This document shows positions 23,401 to 36,363 of a DNA stretch of 64,000 nt, piece by piece (position 1 is the stretch's first letter; each line of letters starts with the position of its first letter). This DNA comes from Cucumis sativus (lineage: Eukaryota; Streptophyta; Magnoliopsida; Cucurbitales; Cucurbitaceae): assembly GCF_000004075.3 (NCBI RefSeq), contig NC_026661.2, positions 21,728,307 through 21,792,306 of the forward strand, written 5' to 3'. The translations under genes and the position numbers were made by a program. The notes under the pieces are model-generated. The model made no database searches and was not told where the DNA came from. It saw nothing but the letters and a program-made list of their open reading frames with translations.

Positions 23401-24543
23401 TTTTAAATAATATTTATGTTTTAATTTCAATTTATGTTAAGAGGTTTTTCTTTTCTTTCTTTTTATATTTTCAAAGGTTGAATCACACATTTCTAGTAAT
23501 TCATAAAGAGTAAAATAAAATTCAACAATCATGAGTTAAAATTCCACTGTAAAATAAGTCATAGAAATTTATCAACCAACAAACTATTGCATTTCTAAAT
23601 GGTTTTTTCTCTAAACAATTTTACTCTTTATTCAAAGATAAAAAGGAATATCAATGTGAAATAGAACAACAAGTAGATATTACCGAATGTAAAACCATGA
23701 TGTAAATAGTAAAAATTGAAATATCAAAATAAACATCATTACATATTGGATGAATATTAATTCTATAAAAAAAACTATAAAACAATATTTGAATATGTAC
23801 CTTACTTATTTTCACTTATAAATTAGGTTATACTCGTTTGTTATTGGTTAGGATCAATTGATGAGATTTTTTTGATATTTTTGGTGTATTTACACAAAGA
23901 TATATTAGCGTTTATTGATTAATCTTTAAAATCAATAATATTATACCTTACAATTTACGAATATATCGACATTTTGATGGATATACTACTTTTCATTAAC
24001 CTATGTTCTTTAGTAAAACAAATCACTTTTAAATTTAGTTTTCCTAAGAATGAATATTACTAGATTAATATAACTAAATCATAACTATTGTTTTCTAATT
24101 TAAATTTGAAAACATTCAAACAAGGTTGTGCTTCATTTCACAAGTGATTTTTTTCAAAACACAAACGTTAATAAATATTTTGAAAGCTACAATCAATCTA
24201 TCATACTGAAATAAAACGTTGATAATAGAACTTCTAAATGAATAGAAATCAAAATATTAACAAACTTGATAGAAATCTACGAAAGCTTGATTGGAAAATT
24301 TATGAGCAACAACATCAAGTTCTCCATAGAGATCGAAAAAAACAAAAATTGTTTAGGTTTCCATTCACAAGAGGTCTTCATTGACCTCAACTTCTTGGAA
24401 ACCAAAAGAAAAATATGAAAAACAAATACCAAAAACAAACTAACAAACAAACCAACGAACTAACATCTATTGTTTCCCCCTATAGTTTCTTATGTCCAAC
24501 ATTGATTTTAGCCCAAACTATACTAACAAAACATGAACTTCAA
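20467..24543. other. Intergenic DNA between LOX and the kinase
   Basis: AT-rich with no credible gene. It includes a foldback element (about 21584-22012) and a GT/TA microsatellite (about 21263-21304). A 22550-22800 stretch is dotted with TCGGTTT, CCGAC and GTCGAC motifs in both orientations, as in old DNA-transposon remnants. The last few hundred bases hold the kinase 3' UTR on the minus strand. Confidence 0.5.
21584..22012. mobile_element. Foldback (MITE-like) element, copy B
   Basis: This is the best-preserved member of the first foldback family. The left arm (about 21584-21740) repeats ACAATTTAGTCyTTxAACTTT three times. The right arm (about 21895-22012) carries the same module three times in reverse complement (CTAAACTGTTAC, CTAAATTGATAC and similar). 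The arms are thus built of about 50 bp sub-repeats, and the central 150 bases are unrelated. There is no coding capacity. From memory this module is widespread in cucurbit genomes. Confidence 0.6.
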
Positions 24544-26365
24544 CTATCTATTTTCAACAAAGGTTGTATCGGAATGAACGGCACCAGATCTCGATCTCGA
24601 CCTCGACGACAGTAACTTAAGCCTATAGCTTCGACCTTTTTGGTCCCGATTAGCAGGTTTCTCCAACTCTTTGATATCTTCACTTGGGACAATATACACA
24701 AATGGCTCAATTAGAAACTCTTTCATCTTTAGAATAGCTTCCAAATCCTTCACCACTGAGCTCATTGAAGGCCTACATTTTGGGTGGTGGCTGAGGCATT
24801 GGTGAGCTAATGCAGCCAATTTTTTAGACCCTTCATTTGAGTATTGACCCTCAAGCCTTGGATCAATTATCTTCTCAAGTTTGTGGTAATCTTTCAAGAG
24901 ATGCCTTCCCCATGCCACTAAGTTTTGTTCTCGGCTCGGCCGACTATTGTCAATTGCTCGTCGACCGGTTAGCAACTCTAGTAGAAATACTCCAAAGCTG
25001 AACACATCACTCATGGTTGACAAATGCCCTGAAAAAAAAAAACACAAAATTTTGATCAGAAATGGTTGCAAATTTATGTGAGTTTTATTTTTTTAGACAA
25101 CTTTTAAATGTGTTATATGAACTTTCTAACCCTACAGGCACATGTACATGTAGCTACCACACTAGAACAACGTAAATCTCTATCTCAATTCTCTATTGTT
25201 TACACTTTTCTATTTATCTTTACTTGTCGATTTCATAATACAATTGCTAGCTAACCTGTCATGACGTATTCTGGGGCTGCATAACCTTCGGTCCCCATGA
25301 TTCGAGTCGTTGCGTGCATATCATCTTCGTCAATACCATTTATAGCCAATCCGAAGTCCGAAAGTTTGGGATTGTAATCCTAAAAGAAGAAAATCATATC
25401 AATATTAGTGATCGCGTCATTTTGATCTACGATAAATTTCCTAAAGATTGGTTAAGTAGGTAGAGATGACGTTACCGAGTCGAGTAGGATGTTCGAAGCC
25501 TTGAAATCTCGAAAAATGATTGGTTTTTCAGTTTCATGAAGAAAAGCAAGACCTTTTGCTGATCCCAATGCAATCTTCATCCTTTGTAACCATGTCAAGT
25601 TGGAAACATAGCAACCTAAACCCAAAAGAAAAACAATATTAGAACACTAAACTAATTAAGCATAACAGAAAAAAGATAGAAGCAGCCATAGCTCTTTCCT
25701 ATTGAATTACCTTTAAACAACACATCCTCCAAGTTTCCTCCTTCCATATATTCATACACAAGAAGCCTTTGTTCATCTTCAAGACAATATCCAATCAAAT
25801 TAACAAGATTTGGGTGTCTCAATTGCCCTAGAAAAAACACTTCAGCCTACAAACAAAAGAAAAACAGAGCAAATGTTCAGTAATCAACCCCAGATTACAT
25901 TAAAAAAAAACTTCATAAAAGCATCAAAATGATATTCACCAGCCACTCTCTATGGCCTTGAGAGCCATCCAAGTCCAAAATCTTGACAGCCACTTGCTGT
26001 GATTTCAAACCTGGCTTGAAATTCTCACCAATGAACCCTTTAAACACAGGCCCAAATCCTCCTTCACCCAAATAATTACTTTTTATGAAACATTGAGTGA
26101 GTTCTTTAAGTTCATTAAAGGTGAAAATTTGAAGATTTGAACCAATACAAGAGTTCGAAAGATCACTGATAACTGATAAAGATGATCTAACACTCATATC
26201 AGAAAATGATGAGATTCTTCTGAGAGAGATTTTTTTTGAAGTTTGAATTCCATTTGAAGAAGAAGAAGAAGAAGAAGAAGAAGAGCCTTTGAGCAGCTTT
26301 TTTGGCTTTAAACAACTGGGCATCAAATACTTTGGAGAGAATAATGATAGCTTTTTGAAACCCAT
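24544..26365 (-). CDS. Receptor-like cytoplasmic kinase, RIPK-like (RLCK subfamily VII)
   Basis: Minus-strand exons: 26365-25940, 25846-25711, 25615-25476, 25379-25256 and 25028-24544. All introns are GT-AG; the product is 436 residues. A Ser/Thr kinase domain fills about residues 93-370: LGEGGFG (99-105), Lys128 in VAVK, an FRD catalytic loop with Asp224 (the family usually has YRD), DFG at 242-244, and [11 protein letters not shown]. The QGHREWL segment and C-terminal lobe follow Arabidopsis RIPK closely. Such kinases relay signals from immune and developmental receptors at the plasma membrane and phosphorylate partners such as RIN4; the exact partner here is unknown. Gly2 is present but position 6 is Leu rather than Ser/Thr, so N-myristoylation is doubtful; Cys18 could be palmitoylated. 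Ser28-Ser37 is encoded by a trinucleotide microsatellite. The tail (from about 405) is basic and Ser-rich. Confidence 0.93.
26256..26285 (-). repeat. Coding trinucleotide microsatellite (poly-Ser)
   Basis: A GAA tract on the plus strand gives a run of TCT-type Ser codons in exon 1 of the kinase, residues 28-37. It can change in length without shifting the frame. Confidence 0.9.
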
Positions 26366-26431
26366 AGCTCACTGAAGCTTTTTTGGAATGTTATGGTTTT
26401 CTGCTCATAAAATTTGGGACAAGTCCTTGGG

Positions 26432-26440
26432 GTTTATATA
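26432..26440 (-). promoter_or_regulatory. TATA box of the kinase gene
   Basis: Read on the minus strand this is TATATAAAC, about 67 bases before the kinase ATG, leaving a leader of about 40 bases without an upstream ATG. Confidence 0.6.
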
Positions 26441-27459
26441 GTGTCTGATGAATTGGGGTCTAGAATGATATTAAAAGTCAAGTCAGGTTTTTTAAGCTAA
26501 TGATGACTAAACAAGTTGGGTTCTTTTTGTGTGGGTCATTGTTCAAATATGGGGTCCGTTCGAACGATGACCAAATGTACTAAAGATAAATGAAATTATC
26601 TTAACATAACTCTTATACACCTAAATTTTTAGGCCTTTCACATTCACTCTATAACACAAAGCCGTCGAGGTTAAAACCTACAAAGAAGAAGAGAACTTCT
26701 TACACTCTCTTAAACGTGATATGTTATAAAACGAGAAGTGGTCTTAGGTAAGCAAAAAGGGAAACAAGTGGATTGAAATGGGAACTTCTGTAGAAATAGA
26801 TCTCAAAATAGAGGCTAAAAATCCAGTTTGTGTGGGGAATAAGAGATGGGATTTTGGATTTTCTTGACTTTGATTATTAGGGAAAAGGAGGGATTTTAGT
26901 GGGAGGGTCATAAATTTTCAAAAAGTTGGTTTGTTTTTCATTTTTGATTTTTGTTTGGACATATGTTGATTTTGCAATTTCTTAGCAAATTCATACGTTT
27001 GTTGAATTTTGTTCTGAGGAAGAGAGTATGAATGTGAAGAGGCCATCCATTTTTGTATGTGTGGGCGCCGTGTGAATTACACACAACTTAAGAACTATTT
27101 ATATATAATATCGATTTGATTATTTTTTAGATTAAGTTGATTAAATTAGAGTTTAGTTTTAACTTCAATCGAATTTTTTTCCTTTCTTTTAATAATGTAT
27201 TGGATAGAAGAATCAAACTTCTAACTTCGAAATTGATATTACAAATTTGATAGCCCTTAAAGTTACATTTGTTTCGGTCGATTTTTTAAAAAAGTAAATA
27301 GTATTTTTTATACTTTCTATGAGATATTTACATCAATCTAGTTTATAAATTAATACAAAGTGTGTTTAGTTCCTTTTTCTTTTTCCTATTTGATTCTTTA
27401 GAAAATAGTTTTATAACTTTTAGTTTGGTTGAAAAATTATTTTAAATGAAAAAACATCT

Positions 27460-27749
27460 CAAAATATTTACAAATATAGCGAAATATCACAATCTACTTA
27501 GGTATATTTATAAAGATACACACAACTAGTAGTTTATATTTGTGTGATCTATCGTAAATAGACGATGATACTGTCATATTTTGGTTCGTTTTTCTATATT
27601 TGAAAATAGCGATTTTTTCAAGTAAATTTCAAATAGTTAGTATGTCACAAATTTGAGGGCAATTGTCAAAAAAAATAGCAAATTTGATAAAATATCAGTT
27701 TCTATTATTGATAGAATTCAAAATTTTGCTATAATTTGTAAATATTCTA
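27460..27749. mobile_element. Foldback (MITE-like) element, second family, copy 1
   Basis: CAAAATATTTACAAATATAG at 27460-27479 faces its near-exact reverse complement, with ATTTTGCTAT and TTTGTAAATATTCT, at 27723-27749. The interior has TATCAGT and TATTGATAGA motifs. This matches a very common cucurbit repeat that I remember with alternating CTATCA/TGATAG blocks between AAATATTTACAAATATAGC ends. It is non-coding. Confidence 0.55.
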
Positions 27750-28187
27750 ATTTATTTTACTATTTTAAAAAATGTTCCTAAATTTGATGAGTTTGTTTTT
27801 TGAAATAAGAAATGTTCAAATATGCCTTTTACTACTAAGTCATGATATATGAGCAACTATTATTTAAGGTTGGAATGGAATTTAATTAATAAAGTATACT
27901 TTGATTAGTTTAATATTGTCTAACCATAAATGTTTCAAAAATAAAATAAAGGTATGTTTAGTTTAACTTTACAAATATTTAATAGATTTTTAAAAAGAAA
28001 GTTTTATGTCAACTAATCCTAAAAAATTCATCCATTTTTAATTGGCAAACTTTTGTTTAAATAATTAAAGAAACTATATTAAACACAATTTAAATTATTA
28101 AACTAAAACCATGCACCCCATACTAAATGATCTAATTAAAATTTAAAATGTACACTATTTTTTATATAACATGTCATATCAATATCT

Positions 28188-28212
28188 ATAATAATAATAA
28201 TAATAATAATAA
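28188..28212. repeat. ATA trinucleotide microsatellite
   Basis: About eight ATA units. Confidence 0.9.
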
Positions 28213-29264
28213 CAATTAATTTGTTAAAGACCTTTATTTTTTTGTTGTTCATTATGTCAAATGTAATTTTAATATTGTTTTGAATTTTGAGATAATGTAT
28301 AATATATATCAAAGTATGAATTAAATAATTACGCGTGTCTTCCACTAACAAATTTGGACTTTAGCTTTTAGCCTCAATTCAAATAGTGTTTGATACTTTA
28401 TTTTCTTATATTTCATGGGATTGTAAATCCAAAGTCCACTTGGACGTATGAATGTAAACACTACCTTTCAATTCAATTATAAATTAAATCCTCAAATTGA
28501 TTTTCAATTTTCTTTACTTTTAATTATTTCGTTTAATTATTAATTTTATCCTAAAACATTAATTTTGTTTTTGTGACTTTATTTTGATGCTCTAATCATT
28601 TCAAGTAATTATGAAAAATGAGAAGTGAAGAATGTGTATGAAGAGAAATGTTTAGGACTTGTGTTTTTGTTTAAATAGATTTAATTTTCAAAAATGAAAA
28701 AACGAACAATACTTGAGTTGTTGAAATTTTTATTAGCAACTTTTAATTGCAACCAAAATCGAGTCTAATTATTCCATAAAATTCAAATTGCATGTCAAAG
28801 TAAATAGTATATGGTATGTTATTTAAGTCTCATTTTTTAGTGGGGTAGGTAATATATTCTTAAATTATTGAATATTTTTTTAAAATTCGTTAATCTAACA
28901 AACACAATTTTAATGATATCCAAAACTAATTAAACACACATTAAATAGTTCAAAAATTCATTACTCTTTTTAAATTAAAAAAACTATCATACTTCTAAAT
29001 CTTTCTCGTATATCAAATAGACACAAACGTCAAAAGCTTCATAAACTAAAACTTGCCGTTTAACCTTAAGGTTCACAACAAAGCTTAGTTGTGCTTTAAC
29101 ACTACAAAAGGGAAGGTTGTTTTCCCCAAGCGCTTAGAAGAAAGATTCTGACTACACTTCCTCACAAAGCATCTTTACAAATCTCTTTTGTTCTACAAAA
29201 CACGTTTGAACCAACTCTAGAAAGGGTTAAAAATCACCTGTACTTATGAGATGAAGTAAAAAAT

Positions 29265-29281
29265 AGAGAGAGAGAGAGAGA
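29265..29281. repeat. AG dinucleotide microsatellite
   Basis: Eight AG units, followed 30 bases later by a run of 15 A (about 29307-29321). Confidence 0.85.
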
Positions 29282-30487
29282 CCATTCTCAATCATGGCTT
29301 TAATTAAAAAAAAAAAAAAAAGTGTCCAACACTCTTGCTTTGAAGATTCATGATAGAATATTTTATAAAAACAAATGAAAGAATTTAGGAGAAGAGGACT
29401 GGTCAGTCATCAGAAAGATATTGGCAAAATCAAAGTCTTGGCTCACCTTTAAGACTGTAACTTTAGCTGACTTGTTCTAAATGACATTACAAAAAGAAAA
29501 AAGCATACATATCTTTATCTTATTATTTTATGTACAAACCTTCTAGTCTAACTTAACATTTTTCTAACCTTATTAGACCAAATCTAACCATACCAACCCA
29601 TTAAAACAACGTACATTCATAGAATTCTACATAATAAAATCTGCATTACAACCATTGAATTTGTATCTGTACGTATGTGTACGTGTGTGTTTGTTTTTTT
29701 TTATCAAATGTGACAGGTGCATGTCGATAAACATTCAGGGTTCAAAGAGAGTCTCCTACTAAATATAAAAACAACGTTTAAACAAGACCTCCATGTCTGC
29801 AATTAAAAAAAGAAGAAGTTGGTTCTTAGGATTAACCCTAATGAGAGCTTGAAATTCAAACTTGAGATTTTTATTTCATGATGGCACAAACTAATATTTG
29901 ACTAGAATATACAAATCGGAATTGCTGATAAGCTTTATCCAGTGATGCAGAGCCAGAAACCAAGAAACAAAATTTATCATGTTTTAAATAATCGACATAA
30001 CGTATCGTAACGAATGAAAAGAGGTAAGAAAATACGAAAAACTAAGCAAATGGTATAGACAAAAAAAAAATACCATGATTTTGTAAATAAGTAGATCTTC
30101 ATTACGACCAAATATGATTGAACTTTCTGTGGTTGATAAGGTCTTATCAGGCAATGTACAACTGTAAACAAAATAAAAAAGATGTAAAGAAAAGAATGAT
30201 CGGCAAATAAATAATTCAAAATTAGGAAGCTGAAAAGAACATAAAGATAACAAAATACCTCTCATCCATTAAACAGCCGCCAAAAAGGTATATACAACAT
30301 AGATCCTACAAGATTATCCAAATGAAGTCAATGGAGATATAATCTTTGATATGAATCTAGTCAGTAGATTACTATGAGATCCATCCTCACCTTTGTTGAT
30401 CAAAATTGTAGGTCATATTTCAGAACAAACACCACAAAATGGAGTTCTCAGGAAATACTACTAACTTATTTCATCCAACAGGCAATG

Positions 30488-33400
30488 CTATCTGAAAACA
30501 AGACTTCCATTTTGTTGAACTCTTAAGCTTTCTATAAGCGACTGGTAGAATGATTTTAACGCCTTAATGTCACTACCCTGCAAATGAGATAACACATAAG
30601 AGGATGAAACTGCATACAAAAGCTACATATAAGAAAACTATTCATCATTTTAGGCTAAAATTATTAAATATTATTTACAGGAATTTTGTTGACTTTTGTT
30701 CATGAACTTTGTGCCTTAAATAGCCAATCAATTAGTTTCTCTACCTTATACTTCAAGCTGACTTTTTTATATAATATGTTAAACTATCATGCACTTCACT
30801 AGAACATAAATACTCTATACTCCAAAAGCCTATGAGGCTATGGTGTTTTGAGTGCGCCTCACATTTTAAAAGGTATGAGGGGAATTTTTTTGTTTTCTCC
30901 AACCACTACTTTAGGTTGGATTTGACAACTCTGCCTAGCATGTAAGTAATAATATATTACTTTAAAATGGGGGAACAGATACTCAACCCAATAAACATCA
31001 CATAACAGGTGCTTATAAAGTGAAATTTTGTTCACCCTCCCAACCATGAGATTTCCTCACAAAAGTTATTATATAGGATAAATTTTCCTTTTCCATGAAA
31101 GCTTACATATGAATTAACTACATCCACATAAACACTCCAAATTTTGAAACATTTGAGGTCAGAAATTCCAAAAGAAATGCAATATCTAAAGCATGTGGAA
31201 GCCAGTGTTTGGACCAATGGGCCATAAATAAAGGCATGTTTCATTGCTCTTATGGCTAAAACCATATCCTTGTCTTTATGAAGAAAAGACAGTACCCATA
31301 AATCTTTCCAACCCTACAATTTGAGAAGTTGCTTGAATTACCCAGTTTTTATAATAAATATCAAACCTCAATTTTTTTTATTAAAAATGCAAATATGCAT
31401 GGTCGCAATTTCAACTACGTAACCTTTATGATAGTTGTCAATAAACTTTTTAATTGATGCTAGTAGGTACCTGCAACTTCTGGCAATACTGCTCGGCCAA
31501 ATCTTGAGGGCAGTGTGCAGTTAAAAACCCTTTTGACACAAAATGGAATAGAAAATCCTGCCCAAATTTCTCATACATAACTTTCTGGGCCGCTACAATT
31601 TCTCCAAGCAAAATTAGCTGCATCCAGTATAAAGAAACAGTACGTTAAATATATACACAAATAGAATATTCTGCTGCTCTATCCTTGCGGTTCAATAAGA
31701 AATGAAACAGAATTCTGAATAATATCCTCACAGAATTTGCATCATGTAGTTCAAATGATTTGTCAAGTACACTGTACAAGCAACAGTTTGTTGCAAAGCC
31801 CTCGATTATAAAACTTTGGAAGCCAGGCACCTGATTCAAAAGATCAAAATTAGTAACACATGTTATGAAAAGAGTGCTCATTTTTTTCAGGAAAAAAGAG
31901 ACACGTACTCAACAAGGAAAGCATTAAGGGGGCACAGTTACCTTTTCTTCTCCGGAAGGCCGGGCACACCAGTCTTTAATTAATTTAATGAATATCTGTA
32001 CACACGCCTAGACCACAGAAAACAATTATTAAGCCCAGGCAACCAAAGCAATCAAGATGTGTATACATTGGGAGGAAAAAAATCTAAAACATATAACAGC
32101 TGTTAAATGCAGCAAGCAATATTTTACCTTTCTAACAAGAATATCTTTATGATTACACGATGTATTTAAAAGCAACTGCATTATCGGTTCCAGGTAGCTT
32201 CTGCTTTTAGGGGATAGAAAGACCGAAGAGAGATCATGTGTGGTGATCACATGAAGAAATGTATAGACTATTCGTTGAAGCTCTTGTAGTTCACGAATTT
32301 CCTACAATAAAAGCACAAGGGCAGAGCATAAGATAATGGATGGCAAATTTTCTACTTGTTAATGGAAGGCCAAGCCTTTGAAGAATTATGTTTCAAGCTC
32401 AAAGCAGTTCAACACGTCATATTTAACATATGCTCACAAATTCCAGTTGCTACGGTGTAAATGGTATTAACAACTAGTGTGTAAACTAGAAAGAATGCAA
32501 GCCATATCATACTCGGCTAAATATTGATTTCAACATGGAAACCTTAATATATATAACACGCGGAAATGTCCAAAGGTAAGACAAGTTGGGTTCCACTTCA
32601 AACAATGTAATGAATGATTTCTATCAAAGCTAGTACCTCATTTGTAATTTAAAGGTTTTTTTTAATTATAAAAATAAAATTTTAAAAAAATTACCAAAAT
32701 TTCAAGAGTTTATTTTCTAGTATATCACTCAAAACAATGAGCATAAACCAAATGACTTACCACATTTGACATGTGCACTGATGCAAAAGCGATCTTGAAG
32801 ACGACATTTAATAATATAACAACCCTAAATAAATTCAGAATTAAAACACACAATAAGAGTACCTCAATATTGGTTCCTGGTCCTGAAGGAAGAGAATCTC
32901 TTGGTATAATGTTGAATATCCGACTCACAATTGTTGGAAAAACATCCTCCAAAATGCCATGGACCGAAGTGCTGAACTTGCAGATTAGTTGATTAAGTAA
33001 TACAAGGAAACCAACCAACTCCTTCGGCTGCAAGAAAACATGCATTGAAATTGAAGCTCTAAAACAATTGCGAGATGACAATAAATAAGCTTCACTCATA
33101 CAAAAGATAAATAATACTCAAAACAAAGGTGTCTCGGATAGTTCCTTTTATCAGATTTATCTAATGGATCAAATGCCAACTCAGAGTTCATCAGTACCTC
33201 GCTTTCTGCAAGCAACTGCTCCAAAGCCTTCGGGAGATAGGGAAATACAGATGTGCCTAAAGTTTCCACCATTCGATGTATAAAAGAGAGGACCTTCATT
33301 CAACAGAAACCAACATCAGTGCTGATGCAATTTATAAATAGAAAGGGAGTATCTCTAGGGATACATATCAAACCCTGTACCTTAGTCCGTAGAGGCTCTA

Positions 33401-36363
33401 CTTTAGGAAATGCAACAAGAACTTGGAGAAGAACATCCAATGTCTGAATTGAAGAAGAATGTACATCAGTTAGTACAATTCAATGAAAGGCAGTTTAATT
33501 CTTATTTTGCTTCATTTAATGATCTAATCCTCAACAGAAGCTACCAAAATGAATCGCTTAGCCACCAGCATCTTAATCTAATTGCATGGAACACCAGCTG
33601 GCAAGACCCTATTTATAGATGCTTCTATATAATTTCTTTATTCCAAGTTTGAAAATTTTCGGAAAAAAAGGGGTCATGGATCTAACCTGTTTGAACATCA
33701 GACCAATTGCAGGACGACTTGTTGTGACAAGACGTTCATTGAACCCCTGGATTACAAAAGGGGGAAAGGAAGTTATCACTATTTTTTATTGACAAAAAAG
33801 AAGGTAAAGTTGAGTTAAGAAATCTACAACTCATTGGAAGAAACAACTGTGATATAACAGAAACCATTGACCATAATATCACATTTTGAGGGTAAAAAGT
33901 CTTTAGAAAAACTATTGCCCAATAATGAAAAAAATGTAATGATGAAATAAATACTTCGCTCCCAAGAGAGAAGTCGTTAAAGAAAGTGACCTTGCTAAGG
34001 GCATTAATGGCCACAATTATTTGCTGAATGGTAGCAATCTTTGCAGTAGCCTCCTCTGGTGTTAATGCCTTAGCATTAATTAGCACCACTTCAACCTAGA
34101 TTAAAGCAGGATAATTTTACTCGAAACATATAAGAATTAAACATAAAATAAGGGATCCAAACCATTAAAAAAAAATCTATGGGCAATTTAGAGGGCAACC
34201 TGTTGACAAAGAGGCTTGAGCAAAGAAGACAAATAATCAGATTGCTTTTCCAGTGGTACGTCTTCCATCCCAATCAGTAAGCCAATTGCCTGTAAACAAT
34301 TACCTTAGATATGTAAAAAAAGAACAGAACAAAGAACCACTATATGCACATGGGCACACGGAATGAACGTAAAACCATAGAAAGAAGACAAATGTATATA
34401 TATTATATACACACTAAAAGGATAACCTCAAATATGTGGCTTCCATCTTCAGACCCTGAAAGTTCATTGGATGCAAAATTTGAGCTTGTAAATCGTGCAA
34501 CAGTATCTTGCAGACTCTGAAGTTTCACCATGAAGAGAGAGACAAACTTAGAGATAACTAACGTTACAGGAAACTTTACAAGGGAATACAAAGTTTCAAA
34601 ATTGAAACGTGTTTGATTAATGAGGAGATTTATACCGTTAAAATTGTCTCGATGTAAGGAACAAGCTTCACTTTTAGAAGTTTCACAACCCTCATGAATA
34701 GATAACTTGCCCTTCTACTAACATTGATGTTGGGGTGGTGTATGCCTCTTTCATCAAGAAAGGCAGCCAAAACAACATGAATAAATTGAGAATTCTCCTG
34801 CACTACCTTTATATATCGAAAAATCGTTTCCAAATATATAAGTGCAACCAGCCTGTTAGAATGGCAAGAAAACCGTGTGGATAGAAGCATTGTAACCAAC
34901 TCCCCAACAAGTCCACTTCCATTTTTCATCACCTCATCGCTGATTGACTCCCCATATGCAAAGAAAAGTGTAAGCGAAGCCTCTACCTCTTCAACATTCC
35001 GATCTGATGAAGACGAGGCAGCACTTACCATTGAATTTCTAATAAACAGTTGAGTTACATCAGGTGCTACACGACCCACACTACGCAAAAGTACCAATAA
35101 ATCCTTTCTAAACTCCACCATTCTATCTTCTTCTTCTTGCCCAATCTTATCTAAGATATCAAGATTGTGCCGATATACAGGATCATAACAGATTTGTGCC
35201 AAGATCACTTCTAATATTTGACTCAAGTGAAGAAGTTGCTTCTCCGTCAGAGGAGAAAGGCTCTTCATGGTAGCAACATAACCAGAAAGGAATTGCACAA
35301 TGCTAAAAGCAGAGTCCAACTCACATTTTTGTAATACATAGAAAACAGATGGCAAAACTTCATTAAGCAGCTCCAATGAAGTGCTCTTAGATTCTTCAGA
35401 ATTCAACCGTTTGAAACACTCCAAAACCTCAACTGCATAACCGGTAAGTAAGCTAGCCACCTTTGAGACCAACTCAGAGTCACTGTCTTCAGTAGCAACC
35501 AGACCAAAAACCCGGCTTATTTGAAGACTCTGCAACAGGGTTAGTTTTGCCTGATGATCCATCCGCTTTGAAACAACTGCCAGTAAACAACCTGCTGCAG
35601 CTCCACGAAGTTGTTCGAGCAGCCCATCAACTAAAGTTAACTCAAATAACAATGGCAAAATCACATCATTTACTATTAACCCAATATCAATCCAAGATAT
35701 GTATCTTCTCATTGCATCCAACACACTTGCACACAATTCTTGATCAGAATTCTTATACATGGACAAAATGTCATACCAAGCTCCAACTAATGAAGATACA
35801 CACTGCGCTCTCATAGCATCCTTAATCCGCCCTGCGGCTGTTACTTCCTCAGGCGTTCGAGGGTAATCCATGCTAATTGACTCGTCATCTAACGTATTAA
35901 GAACCCGACAGAACATATCAATCACCACAGGCCCTTTTCTCAAATGAGATAAGAAATCAACAAAAACAGATGGCCAATTCATCGGGTAATCAAGGTAAAT
36001 TAGTGATACCAAAACTTGAGCAAGCTTGTTCTTTATAAAAGCAGGACCCCGTAAAATTCGAAGTGCGTGATTCTCATCAATACCCTCCAAACACACAATG
36101 GAAAACACTGACTTTCTAATGAAGTACTTCTCATCTAAACTCATCCACGAATAACGAATCCGAATAGTTTCATGAAGTGTTTGCAAACACCAAAACTGAA
36201 CCTGAACAATGTTCGAAAAACAAAGCTTCTCGACACACACTCTACATATTGCCGATTCGTCTTTGGCCTTATCACAATACTCATTAGCCTTTAATTTTAA
36301 GTTGGAATCCACATTGCTCGTTTCATCAAACATGATAACTATTGCTTTCTCCAAGTCATCCAT
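30488..36363 (-). CDS. PSD: Exportin-T, PAUSED (tRNA export receptor)
   Basis: Nuclear export receptor of the importin-beta family that carries tRNA to the cytoplasm with Ran-GTP; Arabidopsis mutants are delayed in phase change. Minus-strand exons: 36363-34636, 34516-34427, 34289-34200, 34095-33991, 33746-33687, 33443-33381, 33293-33198, 33027-32863, 32301-32128, 32007-31942, 31830-31732, 31617-31471 and 30577-30488. The frame stays open throughout and gives 990 residues; I remember the Arabidopsis protein as about 988. The N-terminus MDDLEKAI, the segment VQVQFWCLQTL (Xpo1-like domain, residues about 55-190), ILRGPAFIKNKLAQ, LDYPRTPEEV and the C-terminal QQNGSLVFR all match PAUSED. The rest is HEAT-repeat-like helices. 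Every one of the 12 introns lies between codons (see findings). No lesions are seen. Confidence 0.96.

Larger units (their letters stand above)
26441..30487. other. Intergenic DNA between the kinase and PAUSED
   Basis: The first kilobase is the kinase upstream region. Beyond it lie AT-rich DNA, a foldback element (27460-27749), an ATA microsatellite (28188-28212) and an AG microsatellite (29265-29281). A mixed-composition stretch (about 29040-29480) has no open frame. The last few hundred bases before 30488 should include the PAUSED 3' UTR (minus strand), but I see no unambiguous poly(A) signal. I see no gene. Confidence 0.5.
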
